The notes under the pieces are model-generated. The model was not told the origin of the DNA. It saw nothing but the letters and a program-made list of their open reading frames with translations, and searched no databases. From Dehalococcoidia bacterium (GTDB lineage Bacteria; Chloroflexota; Dehalococcoidia; SpSt-223): a DNA stretch of 32,375 nucleotides. Within the stretch, counting starts at the first letter, position 1, and each line of letters starts with the position of its first letter. The position numbers and the translations under genes are program-made. Positions 6,999-16,751 of this stretch are shown here, one piece after another. The stretch lies in the NCBI GenBank assembly GCA_025054935.1, contig JANWZD010000002.1, forward strand, positions 402,131 to 434,505, written 5' to 3'.

Positions 6999-9232
6999 CG
7001 CGCCGCCTCCGCAAAGCTGGTCCGCTCGTGCTCGACCCGAGGCAGCAGCCGGTCGAGCGAGGGCGGGAGCCACCAGTTCCAAGCCCCCAGCAGCCGCATC
7101 GTCGAGGGGACAACAAGGGCCCGAACGAGCGTCACATCAACCGTCACCGCAATCGCAATCCCAAGGCCAAGCGCTTTGACCAGGATCATGTCGGCGGAAA
7201 GAAAGGCGATGCTGACGGCAACGACGATCAGGGCTGCGCTCGTGACGATGCGCCCGCTTCGCTCGAGCCCCTCGGCGACCGCTCGGAGGTTATCGCCCGT
7301 CTGCTGATACACCTCCTGCACCCGGGAGAGCAGAAAGACCTCGTAATCCATCGACAGCCCGAACAGCGCGCAAAACATGATCACCGGGATCGACGCTTCG
7401 ATATATCCCAGCGGCGTAAAGCCAAGCACGCTGCTCAAGTTGCCATGCTGGAACACCCAAACGAGGGCGCCGTAGCTGGCGACGATAGAGAGCAGGTTCA
7501 TCACAATCGCCTTCAGCGGCAGCAGCAGAGAGCGGAACAGCACCAGCAGCACGAGATAGGTGACCGCCATGATCGCGGCGATTGCGATGGGGAAATCGCG
7601 ATAGAGAGTGTTGACGTAGTCGACGACCCCGGCGGAGCCGCCGGTCACGAGTACCGTAAATTCCAGCGGCCGACTGTTCCGAAGCGCGCCCACCAGCTCG
7701 TACGAACGCGGGTCGGTCATTCCGTAGCGGCTGATGACGCGCACGACGGTGGTGTCGCCGCTTACCAAGCCGCGGACTGCCGCTTGGACGAAGGCGTCGC
7801 TGATCCGGTCAGGATTAGCGTACATCAGCAGGTAGTGGTCGAGCGTGAACCGCGGGTCGAGCGAGACGATGCTTTCGACGCGGCTGACCGCCGGATGCGC
7901 TTGGATCCGCCGAACGTACTGGTCTAAGGCAGCAAGGTTGGCAGGGTCGAACAGTGCGCCGTTGCGCGCTTGGACCGCGAGCAGGATCGGCGTCGTTTCG
8001 GTTGCCGGAAACCGGCGGTCGAGGAGCTCAAAGGCCTCCCGCGACGGTGTGCCCGCAGGAAGGATGGAGGCATCCGGGGCCCCCAGCTTGATCTGCAGGA
8101 ACGGCGCCCCCAAGCTGAGGAGGACGATCATGGTCGGGATGAGCACGATGCCCGGGCGGCGCATCACGTTTGTCGCCAGCCGCCGCCAGAACCCCTCCTC
8201 TCGCGGACGGAGCGCCCACGGGAGCGGCAGGGCGTTGACGCGTCGGCCAAGGATCGACAGCACGGCCGGGAGGAGAGTGAGTGCGGCGGCGACCGCGAGG
8301 AGCACGACCACAACCCCGCCGATGCCGACGGAACGGAGGATATTGAACCGGAACGCAATCAGGGCAGCTAGCCCGATGGCGACTGTCAGCCCGGAGAAGA
8401 ACACCGCGCGTCCCGCTGTCGCCACCGTCGCGACGGTCGCTTCGGCGACACTCGGAGCGCGCTCAAGCTCCTCGCGGAAGCGGCTGACGATGAAAAGGGA
8501 GTAATCGACGCCGAGGCCGAGCCCGAGCAGAGTGGCGACATTGAGCACAAAGATCGAGAGCGGCGTCACTTGGGCGATGCCGGCAATCAAGGCGAGCGCA
8601 ATCGCGGCCGCCACCCCGCCGACAAGCGCCGGCAGCAAGGCGGCCACAACCGAGCGAAAGACAAACAGCAGCGCCGCCGCAGCGAACGGAATAGCAAGCA
8701 GCTCGGCGCGCCGGAGATCGTTCTCGCTGACGCGCTGGATATCCTCGTAAAAAATCGGCCCGCCGCCCAAAGCGAGACGCAGGTCGGGCTGCGCGGTCAG
8801 CCGCTGCTCAATCTCGGCGGGGAGGTTTGGCAGCTGCTCAGCGCGGCGGTCGAGGATCACCGTGACATAGGCAGCCTTTCCGTCGCTCGCGATCTGCTCC
8901 GGCGCCGCCGTGAACGACTTGACTTCCTTCACCAGGGGCCACTGACGGAGCGTCGCCAGCGCTGCCTCGCTCTGCGCGACAAACTCCGGCGTCCGCGCAT
9001 CGAGACGCTCGCTCGTCATGATGACCTGCACCGCGACGCCATCGAGGCCGAGCCGTTCTCCCAGCAGCGCAAGCGCGCGCTGCGACTCGAGGTCGTCGCT
9101 CGCAAAACCGCCGGGGCGGAGCGTCTTCGCGACTTGGGGCAAAAACGGGAGGCTGATCGCAAACGCTGCTGCCCAGAGCAGGATGATTAGCCAACGAAAC
9201 TGGACTGCTCGGCGACCAATCGCGCTAAACAC
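6995..9232 (-). CDS. MMPL/RND-family lipid or hydrophobic-compound exporter
   Basis: The 745-residue integral membrane protein has the MMPL layout. One N-terminal TM helix (WLIILLWAAAFAISL) precedes an extracytoplasmic loop and a five-TM bundle, and the pattern then repeats. The proton-relay Asp-Tyr pairs are present in both halves, in GLGVDYSLFIVSRF and FGLSMDYEVFLLSR. MMPL proteins use the proton gradient to export lipids or hydrophobic compounds. I chose GTG 9232 (MFSAIGRRAVQFRW). A strong promoter lies at 9270-9298, and GTG 9265 is too close to its -10 box to be in the transcript. A GGAG sits ten bases before 9232. The downstream lipoprotein is coupled by ATGA. Confidence 0.9.
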   Translation of the reverse strand: MFSAIGRRAVQFRWLIILLWAAAFAISLPFLPQVAKTLRPGGFASDDLESQRALALLGERLGLDGVAVQVIMTSERLDARTPEFVAQSEAALATLRQWPLVKEVKSFTAAPEQIASDGKAAYVTVILDRRAEQLPNLPAEIEQRLTAQPDLRLALGGGPIFYEDIQRVSENDLRRAELLAIPFAAAALLFVFRSVVAALLPALVGGVAAAIALALIAGIAQVTPLSIFVLNVATLLGLGLGVDYSLFIVSRFREELERAPSVAEATVATVATAGRAVFFSGLTVAIGLAALIAFRFNILRSVGIGGVVVVLLAVAAALTLLPAVLSILGRRVNALPLPWALRPREEGFWRRLATNVMRRPGIVLIPTMIVLLSLGAPFLQIKLGAPDASILPAGTPSREAFELLDRRFPATETTPILLAVQARNGALFDPANLAALDQYVRRIQAHPAVSRVESIVSLDPRFTLDHYLLMYANPDRISDAFVQAAVRGLVSGDTTVVRVISRYGMTDPRSYELVGALRNSRPLEFTVLVTGGSAGVVDYVNTLYRDFPIAIAAIMAVTYLVLLVLFRSLLLPLKAIVMNLLSIVASYGALVWVFQHGNLSSVLGFTPLGYIEASIPVIMFCALFGLSMDYEVFLLSRVQEVYQQTGDNLRAVAEGLERSGRIVTSAALIVVAVSIAFLSADMILVKALGLGIAIAVTVDVTLVRALVVPSTMRLLGAWNWWLPPSLDRLLPRVEHERTSFAEAAR

Positions 9233-9269
9233 GAAGGCGATGCTCCATGAGGACGTGCGGGGCACCAGA

Positions 9270-9298
9270 ATTGTCGGACCGATTGCGGCAAACGTCAA
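9270..9298 (-). promoter_or_regulatory. Promoter of the MMPL-lipoprotein operon
   Basis: The minus strand has TTGACG (9298-9293), a 17-base spacer, and GACAAT (9275-9270). Both boxes are close to consensus and the spacing is ideal. RNA would begin near 9263, which decides against MMPL starts upstream of that point. Confidence 0.7.
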
Positions 9299-9334
9299 GT
9301 ACGAGTTGAGATTTTCGCCCGGCGCGGGCGCTGC

Positions 9335-9362
9335 TTGCGTTGGCGCGCTCTCGCAGTAGAAT
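9335..9362 (+). promoter_or_regulatory. Promoter of the beta-propeller gene cluster
   Basis: TTGCGT (9335-9340), a 16-base spacer and TAGAAT (9357-9362) lie about 57 bases before the ATG at 9419. The promoter is back to back with that of the MMPL operon. Confidence 0.5.
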
Positions 9363-9418
9363 GCGCTCACAGCGGAGGTCGCCTCTGCTGGCATGCCCCG
9401 CACGGGGTGGAGGGGAGA

Positions 9419-10462
9419 ATGCACGGTAATCCCGGTCTTGTGCTGGGGCCCGGTCCGGAGGGGTGGTGGGACTCAGAGCGCGTTTCCTCGCCGCAGGTGC
9501 TCCGCGAGGAAGACGGCACCTGGAAGATGTGGTACTACGGCCGAGACCCTTCGTTCGACCGCGCTATCAACTTCCCTGCCGGCCGCTCCGGACTGGCCGT
9601 CTCGGCGGACGGCATCCAGTGGGAGCGCGTTCGCGGACCGTTGACCATGGGGGCAGTGCTCGAGCCGCACCCTGACCCCAGCCGATTTGACAGCGGACAC
9701 GTCGGCGTGACGAACGTCCAGAAGATCGACGGCCTCTACTGGATGTGGTATCTCGGCGGCGACCAAGAAGAAATCGGCCGGGGAGGACTGCGCTATAAAG
9801 GGCTGCGGATGCTGCCCGGCTGCGCCGTCTCGCGCGACGGGATCCACTGGACGCGGCTGGCAGGGCCGTACCGCGGTGCGCTGCTCGCTCCCGGGCGCGC
9901 GGGTGAATTCGACGCTCTGCTCTGCAACTGGCCGCGCGTTCTCCGGGACGACGACGGAACGTGGAAGCTGTATTACCACGCCCGCCGTCCAGACGGGGGT
10001 GCCACCGTCGGCCTGGCGGTCTCGCCGGATGGTCTCCGCTGGGAGAAAGTTGGCCCGATCTTGGGCGATGGTGCTCCGGGCGCGTGGGATGCGGCCGGGC
10101 CGGGCTGCCGCCACGTCTTAAAAGTGAAAGGCGACTACCTGATGTTCTACGAAGGACGCGACGCCGACGGCTACTACTCCATCGGTCTCGCAGTCTCCCA
10201 CGACGGCATTCACTGGGAGCGGGACGCCAATGGCGAGCAGCCGGGCGGCCCCTACTTCCGCCACGCGCCGAAAGGCTCTGGGCGCTGGGATGCGCGCGCC
10301 GTCGGTACGCCGTGGGTCGTTCCCCTTGATGACGGCAGTTTTCGGCTGTACTACGTCGGCGTGAATGAGGGCGGACACGACGAACTGTCGTCGCGCCACC
10401 AGATCGGGATGGCAGTGAGCGACGGTCCCAACTACCGGCGCTGGTTTCGCTACGACGAGTAA
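9419..10462 (+). CDS. Five-bladed beta-propeller glycoside hydrolase-like protein (copy A)
   Basis: The 347-residue protein contains five repeats. Each has a W/Y-aromatic strand (WKMWYYGRD, YWMWYLGGD, WKLYYHARR, YLMFYEGRD, FRLYYVGVN) followed by a VSxDGxxWxR-type turn. This is the pattern of GH43/GH32/GH130-like five-bladed propellers. No signal peptide is visible, so it is probably cytosolic. Whether it hydrolyses or phosphorylyses a sugar, or merely binds one, cannot be told, because I could not place the catalytic acids. ATG 9419 follows GGAGGGGAGA. A VOC gene follows after 24 bases, and then a close paralogue (10861-11895). The two copies share 54 identical bases (9494-9547 and 10933-10986), evidence of recent duplication or gene conversion. 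Confidence 0.78.
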   Translation: MHGNPGLVLGPGPEGWWDSERVSSPQVLREEDGTWKMWYYGRDPSFDRAINFPAGRSGLAVSADGIQWERVRGPLTMGAVLEPHPDPSRFDSGHVGVTNVQKIDGLYWMWYLGGDQEEIGRGGLRYKGLRMLPGCAVSRDGIHWTRLAGPYRGALLAPGRAGEFDALLCNWPRVLRDDDGTWKLYYHARRPDGGATVGLAVSPDGLRWEKVGPILGDGAPGAWDAAGPGCRHVLKVKGDYLMFYEGRDADGYYSIGLAVSHDGIHWERDANGEQPGGPYFRHAPKGSGRWDARAVGTPWVVPLDDGSFRLYYVGVNEGGHDELSSRHQIGMAVSDGPNYRRWFRYDE

Positions 10463-10486
10463 GACACCTGAGAAAGGACCTCGGCG

Positions 10487-10864
10487 ATGCACGCTGTTCA
10501 AGCCCTGACGCTGCTCATCATCCGCGTCAATGACCTCGAGCGGGAGGTCGCGTTCTACCGCGACGGGCTTGGCATGGAGGTAACGCGCCACGTCGAAGGC
10601 CGGGTCGCCCAGTTTGCGCTGCCGCAGGGCGGCGCCCTCGAACTGACGCCGGGCGGCGAGGTTGTCCCGCCGGTCCAGGATCGGCGCGAGGTCCAGACGC
10701 TGCCGATCTTCCGAGTTGCGGACGTTCATGCCGTCGTCGACCGCGCCGTCCGCCACGGAGCGAGGGTCGTCAACGCGCCGTTCGAGTATAACGGCCAGTG
10801 GCTCGCCTACCTTGCCGACCCCGAAGGCCATGTCTTCGGCGTGGTGGCGGCGCAGTCGGCATGA
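10487..10864 (+). CDS. VOC (glyoxalase/bleomycin-resistance fold) family protein
   Basis: The 125-residue protein has the two beta-alpha-beta-beta-beta modules of the vicinal oxygen chelate fold: VNDLEREVAFYRDGLGMEV first and VADVHAVVDRAVRHGARVV second, ending YLADPEGHVFGVV. Metal ligands look incomplete. The usual first His position is Leu or Ile, and the last Glu after DPEGH is replaced by a hydrophobic residue. The central ALELTPG Glu is kept. It may be a non-canonical enzyme or a binding protein. A good SD, AAAGGAC, precedes ATG 10487. The stop overlaps the next propeller gene as ATGA, so it belongs to the same operon. Its substrate probably relates to the propeller proteins' sugar, which is inference. 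Confidence 0.85.
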   Translation: MHAVQALTLLIIRVNDLEREVAFYRDGLGMEVTRHVEGRVAQFALPQGGALELTPGGEVVPPVQDRREVQTLPIFRVADVHAVVDRAVRHGARVVNAPFEYNGQWLAYLADPEGHVFGVVAAQSA

Positions 10865-11895
10865 GCGACCCCGGCTTGATTTTCCGCCCCGGCCCCGCGG
10901 GCTGGTGGGACTCCTTCTCTGTCTCCTCTCCTCAGGTGCTCCGCGAGGAAGACGGCACCTGGAAGATGTGGTACTACGGCCGAGACACTGCTTGGAATCG
11001 CGCGATCGCCGGCACCGATGGGCGCAGCGGACTTGCAGTGTCTGCGGACGGAATTCGCTGGGAGCGGGTTCGGGGTCCGCTCACGCTCGGGGCAGTGCTC
11101 GAACCGAGCAGCGATCCGGCTCGGTTCGACAGCGCGCATGTCGGCGTCACGTGCGTTCTCCGTTTCGACGGCCTGTATTGGATGTGGTACCTCGGCGGCG
11201 ACTGGTCGCCGACGCTGTGGGACGGGGTGGAGCGCATCGGCATCCCCTATTTCATCGGCTGTGCCATCTCGCGCGATGGGCTCCACTGGACGAAGCTCCT
11301 CGGCCCGTATCGGGGCGCCGTGCTTCCCCTTGGCGGGCCGGGCGAGTTCGACGAACTGTCGGCGACGTACGGCCGGGTGGTGCGGCTGCCGAATGGCGAA
11401 TGGCGCCTCTACTACCACGGGCTGCACCCGACGCGCGGGGCGCGGATCGGCCTCGCTGTCTCGGGCGATGGGCTGCATTGGGAAAAGTGCGGTCAGATCC
11501 TCGGCAACGGCGAGCGCGGGCGGTTCGACGAGCGAGGCGTGTCGTGCCGGGCCGTCATTCCCTTTCAGAGCGGCTGGCTGATGTTCTATGAGGGCAGCAA
11601 TTTCGCCAACTATTACGCAGTCGGGGTTGCGACCTCGCCGGATGGCCTCCGCTGGACGAAGGAGGCGGGAGACGAGGCCGGCGGCGCAGTGCTCGCACCG
11701 AGCCCCTCCGGCTCGGGGCGGTTCGACAGCCAAGCGGTCGGAACGCCCTGCGTTGTCCCAATGGATGACGGCAGCCTGCGGCTCTACTACGTCGGCGGTC
11801 CGGAGCGGCGAGCGGGCGCCGACTACCGCCAAGCGATCGGTCTCGCGGTGAGCGATGGGACCAACTATCGGCGCTGGCACCGCTGGGAGCCCTGA
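10861..11895 (+). CDS. Five-bladed beta-propeller glycoside hydrolase-like protein (copy B)
   Basis: The 344-residue paralogue of the protein at 9419-10462 has the same start motif (GPGPxGWWDS), the same five aromatic strands and the same VSxDGxxWxK turns, and ends YRRWHRWEP. ATG 10861 overlaps the VOC stop as ATGA. Differences cluster in the loop after the second blade (DWSPTLWDGVERIG against DQEEIGRGGLRYK in copy A). That loop would line the top of the propeller, so the copies may differ in ligand. No signal peptide is visible. The glycoside-active call rests on fold resemblance only. Confidence 0.78.
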   Translation: MSDPGLIFRPGPAGWWDSFSVSSPQVLREEDGTWKMWYYGRDTAWNRAIAGTDGRSGLAVSADGIRWERVRGPLTLGAVLEPSSDPARFDSAHVGVTCVLRFDGLYWMWYLGGDWSPTLWDGVERIGIPYFIGCAISRDGLHWTKLLGPYRGAVLPLGGPGEFDELSATYGRVVRLPNGEWRLYYHGLHPTRGARIGLAVSGDGLHWEKCGQILGNGERGRFDERGVSCRAVIPFQSGWLMFYEGSNFANYYAVGVATSPDGLRWTKEAGDEAGGAVLAPSPSGSGRFDSQAVGTPCVVPMDDGSLRLYYVGGPERRAGADYRQAIGLAVSDGTNYRRWHRWEP

Positions 11896-12190
11896 GCGGG
11901 AGCGAAGTCAGCTGCGGCGCGCTCTCCGCGCGTTCTCGCGCGCGCATCTTCGGCTGCCGCTCTGCGCGGCGGCGGGGGTGATCGGGGCGTGGATCTGGCA
12001 TCTAGGCTATCAAGACCCACCGTGGCAGCTGGATGACCCCGCCTTCTGGGCGCATTTGGCTCTCGAAGGCATGGTCGCGCTCGGCATCGGCGGCTCACTG
12101 TTTGTGCTGAGCGGCGCTGCGCTCCGCTACGTTGAGGCGCGCCGCGCCCCGGAACAGCTGTCGGTTGATAGCCCGGAGCATACTCAGTAG
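11855..12190 (+). CDS. Small two-TM membrane protein of unknown function
   Basis: The 111-residue frame has an Arg-rich N-terminal segment, a hydrophobic stretch LCAAAGVIGAWIWHLGY and a second one, MVALGIGGSLFVLSGAAL, then a short polar tail. Two inner-membrane helices are likely. I do not recognise the family. The only ATG in frame (11855) lies 41 bases inside the preceding propeller gene. No better ATG, GTG or TTG follows before the first helix, so the true start is uncertain. The protein part from about 11930 onward is the well-supported portion. The promoter of the next gene begins within its 3' end. Confidence 0.5.
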   Translation: MGPTIGAGTAGSPERERSQLRRALRAFSRAHLRLPLCAAAGVIGAWIWHLGYQDPPWQLDDPAFWAHLALEGMVALGIGGSLFVLSGAALRYVEARRAPEQLSVDSPEHTQ

Positions 12191-12193
12191 ACT
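12165..12193 (+). promoter_or_regulatory. Promoter upstream of the ABM-fold gene
   Basis: TTGATA (12165-12170), a 17-base spacer and TAGACT (12188-12193) lie about 33 bases before the ATG at 12226. They overlap the end of the preceding membrane-protein frame. Confidence 0.5.
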
Positions 12194-12225
12194 GTACATC
12201 CGGAGTTGACCGCAGCGGAGGAGCG

Positions 12226-12546
12226 ATGGCCTACGTCCGAGTGACTTCAGTGATCTTTTCCGAACACGACGCCGCGGAAGGCGCCAAAATTCTCCAAGAG
12301 TTGAACGACGAGGCCGATAAGTACGAGGGACATATCCTCGGCATGGTGCTCCGGTCGGTCGTCAACCCGCACCATTTCTTGCGGATCAGCATGTGGCATA
12401 ACCGCCATCAAGCGGACCACGCCTCAACGAGCGATCACGTTGTCGCCCTCCGCGCGCGGTTGAATGTCCTCACCGTCGACGGTCACCACCGCGAAGACTC
12501 GTTCGAGTATGTCGGCGATATCAGCAAGCTGCGCCTGAACCTGTGA
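12226..12546 (+). CDS. ABM-like dimeric alpha/beta-barrel protein
   Basis: The 106-residue protein has the single ferredoxin-like unit of the antibiotic-biosynthesis-monooxygenase (ABM) family. A strand, YVRVTSVIFSE, comes first, then the helix AAEGAKILQELNDEADK and the strand pair around GHILGMVLRSVVN. FLRISMWHNRHQAD follows, where the Trp is typical. These small proteins form dimers and act on diverse aromatic or haem substrates, or have no known enzyme activity. The ATG follows GGAGG with a four-base spacer. The gene converges with the dehydrogenase gene only six bases away. The fold call is good and the function unknown. Confidence 0.7.
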   Translation: MAYVRVTSVIFSEHDAAEGAKILQELNDEADKYEGHILGMVLRSVVNPHHFLRISMWHNRHQADHASTSDHVVALRARLNVLTVDGHHREDSFEYVGDISKLRLNL

Positions 12547-12552
12547 CCCGGC

Positions 12553-13542
12553 TCAGTAGCCCCGCGCAGGATCATACCGGTGCAGCAGCGGTTCGCCGGC
12601 GAGGTAACGCCGCAGATTGTCGAGAAAGGGCGTGACCACCCGTTCCTCGAGCCGCTGGGAGAGAAAGCTCCGGTGGGGGGAGAGCAGGATATTGGGCGCG
12701 GAGCGGAGGGGCGAGGTTTCGGGAAGGGGCTCGACGCGGTAGACATCGAGAGCGGCGCCCGCGAGCCGGCGCTCGCGCAGCGCTGCGGCGAGCGCTTCTT
12801 CATCGAGGATCGTGCCCCGGCCGACATTGATCAGGCGCGCCGTCGGTTTCATCTGCGCCAACTCGGCAGCGCCGATCAGGTTCTCGGTTTCCGGCGTCGC
12901 CGGAGCCGCAAGGACAAGGTAATCCGACTCCCGCAGTAGCACCGGCAGCCCCTCCGGACCGTACAGCGCCTCCACATAGGGAGGAGGCGCCTCCGGCGTC
13001 CGCTTCGCTGCCAGCACTCGCATGCCCAGCGCATGAGCGAGACGTGCCGTCTCTCGGCCGATCCCGCCGAAGCCGAAGATCCCGACCGTCTGCCCGAGGA
13101 TCTCCTCGACCTGCCCGCCGGACCACTGGCGCCGCGCGTCGTCGTTCACCCACTTCGGATACCGCTTCGCGAGGAGCAAGATCGCGCCAATCACCCACTC
13201 CGCGATAGGACGGCTGGCCCACCCGCGCCCGAGCGTGATGATCGCCTCCGACTCGAGAAAGCCCGAGGCCCGATAAGCGTCGATGCCCGCCTGCGAGCCG
13301 TGAAACCACCGCACCTTCGGCGCGCGCGCTGCAATCCCGCGCGGCGTGAAGGTCGCGAAGAGGACCTCGCACTCGGCGAGCTGAGCGTCCAGTTCCCGCG
13401 CTGCCGGCTCGTCTTGCCGGGGAACGCCATGCTGCGAGGCGACAAGATGGCTCAGATCGCGCACTTCCACATCACCGACAGCGCGAATCCGGTCGAGCTG
13501 TGCGGGGGAGAGCGCCGTCAGGACGCCGATGACAACGGTCAC
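12553..13542 (-). CDS. D-isomer-specific 2-hydroxyacid dehydrogenase
   Basis: The 329-residue protein has the complete NAD(P)-binding Rossmann motif GFGGIGR (157-163). The catalytic triad is visible: Arg242 in INVGRGTI, Glu271 in YRVEPLP and His290 in LSPHRSF. A small N-terminal substrate domain contains FHGSQAGID. Such enzymes interconvert 2-oxoacids and D-2-hydroxyacids in the cytosol. The substrate (glyoxylate, hydroxypyruvate or another) is not evident. The GTG at 13542 follows AAGGAG. An aldo/keto reductase gene lies 66 bases upstream on the same strand, so the two may form an operon of carbonyl reduction enzymes. Confidence 0.93.
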   Translation of the reverse strand: MTVVIGVLTALSPAQLDRIRAVGDVEVRDLSHLVASQHGVPRQDEPAARELDAQLAECEVLFATFTPRGIAARAPKVRWFHGSQAGIDAYRASGFLESEAIITLGRGWASRPIAEWVIGAILLLAKRYPKWVNDDARRQWSGGQVEEILGQTVGIFGFGGIGRETARLAHALGMRVLAAKRTPEAPPPYVEALYGPEGLPVLLRESDYLVLAAPATPETENLIGAAELAQMKPTARLINVGRGTILDEEALAAALRERRLAGAALDVYRVEPLPETSPLRSAPNILLSPHRSFLSQRLEERVVTPFLDNLRRYLAGEPLLHRYDPARGY

Positions 13543-13608
13543 CTGCTCCTTCCTCCTTCGGTCATCAAGCGCATGCTGCCGAGCTGGGGAAGGACCCCCA
13601 GCCGCAGG

Positions 13609-14547
13609 CTAGCCGACCTGGTCGGCGACTCGGTCGAGCGCCGCCACATCCTCGGGGGAGAGCCGGAAGCGCAGGGCGCCGGCATTTTCCGCTGCCTGCC
13701 GACCGGTCTTCGCCCCGGGTATCGGGATAGTCCCTTTCTCAATCGTCCAGCGCAAGGCGATCTGCGCGGGAGAGCGACCGTAGCGCTCGCCCATCCGGCG
13801 CAGTTCCGCGAGCAGCGGGTCGATCCGCCGAAGCCGCGGGAGGAGCGAGAGCGAACGCACGCCGGGCGGCCGCTGCGCGCGAGAGTACTTCCCGGTCAGC
13901 AGGCCCTGCCCAAGCGGGCTGTAGGCGATCACGGTCACGCCGAGCTCCCGACAGAGGTCCAGCAGGCCTGTCCGCTCCGGCGCGCGCGCGAGCAGGCTGA
14001 AATTGATCTGGTTCGAGGCGAGGGGTATCCCGTGCCGATCAAGCGCGCGGTAGGCGCGTCGGAGCTCCTCGTACCCGAAATTCGAGACCCCGACCTGGGC
14101 AATCAGCCCGCGCCGCACAGCGGCCGCCATCCATTCCATCAGTCGCTCGATAGGGACCAATGGGGTCGGCCAATGGATTTGGTAGAGGTCGATCTGGGAG
14201 CGCCCCAGCCGGCGAAGGCTCCCCTCGAGCGCGCGGAAGAAGTCAAGCTCCCGCTGCCGCCAGGGGAAGGGAAAGAATTTTGACGCCACCAGCACGGGAA
14301 CGCGAACCGTCCGCAGAAAGCGCCCGATCAGCCGCTCTGAACGCCCCATGCCGTAGATTTCTGCGGTGTCGATGAGCGATACCCCTGCCGCGAGGCTGGT
14401 CCAAAACGCGTCCTGCACGTCGGCAGCAGAATAGCTTCGGCCGTAGCCCCAAACCCAGCGGTCGCCCCACTGAAAAGCGCCCACTCCGAGCGGAAGGAGC
14501 GTGGGGCCCTCTCTCCCGAGCGTGACGCGGGCTGTTTCATCGTGCAT
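13609..14547 (-). CDS. Aldo/keto reductase
   Basis: The 312-residue TIM-barrel NADPH oxidoreductase has the AKR catalytic tetrad in order: Asp60 in LIDTAEIYG, Tyr65, Lys90 in VASKF and His125 in QIHWP. VGVSNFG, the SNQINFSLL strand and IPIPGAKT near the end, which binds the NADP phosphate, are also present. The family reduces aldehydes and ketones to alcohols. The start could be ATG 14571 or 14547. I prefer 14547 because a TATCCT box ends six bases before it, pointing to a leaderless transcript, and neither ATG has an SD. The frame stays open further upstream, but that sequence looks non-coding. Confidence 0.92.
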   Translation of the reverse strand: MHDETARVTLGREGPTLLPLGVGAFQWGDRWVWGYGRSYSAADVQDAFWTSLAAGVSLIDTAEIYGMGRSERLIGRFLRTVRVPVLVASKFFPFPWRQRELDFFRALEGSLRRLGRSQIDLYQIHWPTPLVPIERLMEWMAAAVRRGLIAQVGVSNFGYEELRRAYRALDRHGIPLASNQINFSLLARAPERTGLLDLCRELGVTVIAYSPLGQGLLTGKYSRAQRPPGVRSLSLLPRLRRIDPLLAELRRMGERYGRSPAQIALRWTIEKGTIPIPGAKTGRQAAENAGALRFRLSPEDVAALDRVADQVG

Positions 14548-14676
14548 AGGAAGAGGATACTCGGTTATCATCGGCCATGGGAGGTTCTGCGGTGCGCCCC
14601 GCAGCCTGCGGCGCTCGGGGGCTTCCTCTGAGGCGGAACCTTGCCTCGGACCATAAGAAAGGAGCACGGTTCCAGC

Positions 14677-15752
<1,076 letters not shown>

Positions 15753-15756
<4 letters not shown>

Positions 15757-16751
15757 TCCGCGCGTTCACCACGCTCTCGAATGCGCTCGCTCGGCGAGGG
15801 GAGCGAGCGTGGGCGCAGGGGCAGGCAGTAGTCCTTCTCGCTCTCTATCGGCTGGCAGCCATGCTCGTGCGCATCGTACCGCTCTGGTTCAGTTACTGGT
15901 GCGCCTGCCGGATTGCCGATGTCATCTTTTTCGCGGTCTGGCGCGACAAGCGGCGAGTGACCATCCAGAACATGCGGTTGGTGCTTGGGCCGTCGGCATC
16001 GCCGCGCACCGTGCGCGCCTGCGCGCGGGAGAGCGTCCGCAACTACGCAAAATACGTGGTCGAGTTCCTCCGCTTTGCCAGTCTGCGCCACCGGCACATT
16101 CTCGATGCCCTCGAGATCACCGACTGGAGCCGCTTCGATGCCTTGCGCGCCGAGGGGCGCGGCGTGCTCTTTGTCGCGTTCCACACCGGCAATTGGGACC
16201 TCGCCGGCGCAGCGGCGGGGCTGCGCGGCTACCCCTTGCACGTCGTAGCCGATGTCGTCGGCCCTCCCCTCCTCAACGCGGAGATCCAAGGGATACGGCG
16301 ACGCCAAGGGATCCGGCTCATCGAGGCGGACCATCCGGCCGCTGCGGCGCGCGCCCTGATCAAAGCGCTCCGCGCCGGCGAGATGGCGGGGATCCTGATC
16401 GACGTGCCCGCCCCTGACGGCGTGCCCGTTCGCCTGTTCGGCAAGACAGCGTATCTCCCCGCCGGGCCGGCGACGATCGCGCTCCGAACCGGGGCGCGGG
16501 TCGTTCCCACCGCGGTGTTTCGCCGCCCAGACAATCGGTTTGAGCTGCTGGTCGACGAGAGCTTCTGCTATGCTCCTCGTGGGGACCGTGAGCACGACAT
16601 CCGCTCACTCACCCAGGCGATGGCGAGCGCGCTTGAAGCCCTCGTCCGTCGCCAGCCAGAGCAGTGGTATATCTTCCGCGAACTGTGGCCCGTTCGAGCG
16701 ACGCTCACGGCGCCGCGTTCTGCCCCAGCCGCAGTAGGAGCCGATGCATGA
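15753..16751 (+). CDS. LpxL/PatA-like lysophospholipid acyltransferase
   Basis: The 332-residue protein has an N-terminal hydrophobic region (about 25-65) that should bind the inner membrane. The acyltransferase signature HTGNWD (His144, Asp149) is the H-x4-D catalytic dyad of the LpxL/HtrB/PatA superfamily. [18 protein letters not shown] corresponds to the second conserved block. PatA of mycobacteria adds an acyl chain to the mannose of phosphatidylinositol mannosides. The position between ino1 and a PimA-like gene makes the same job likely here. GTG 15753 is coupled to ino1 and its stop to the PHP gene by 4-base overlaps. The acceptor remains inferred. Confidence 0.87.

Noticed and set aside
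5853-7307. Open frame of 484 codons on the plus strand
   Set aside because: It is antisense to the AttH-like lipoprotein and the MMPL 3' end and has no motif.
9233-9424. Longer N terminus of the MMPL protein
   Set aside because: The strong promoter at 9270-9298 lies inside that extension, so it cannot be in the transcript from that promoter. The sequence there also looks non-coding.
14587-14604. CTGCGG/CCGCAG hairpin upstream of ino1 as a riboswitch
   Set aside because: It is a single six-pair stem with no conserved aptamer sequence, too common in GC-rich DNA to support a call.
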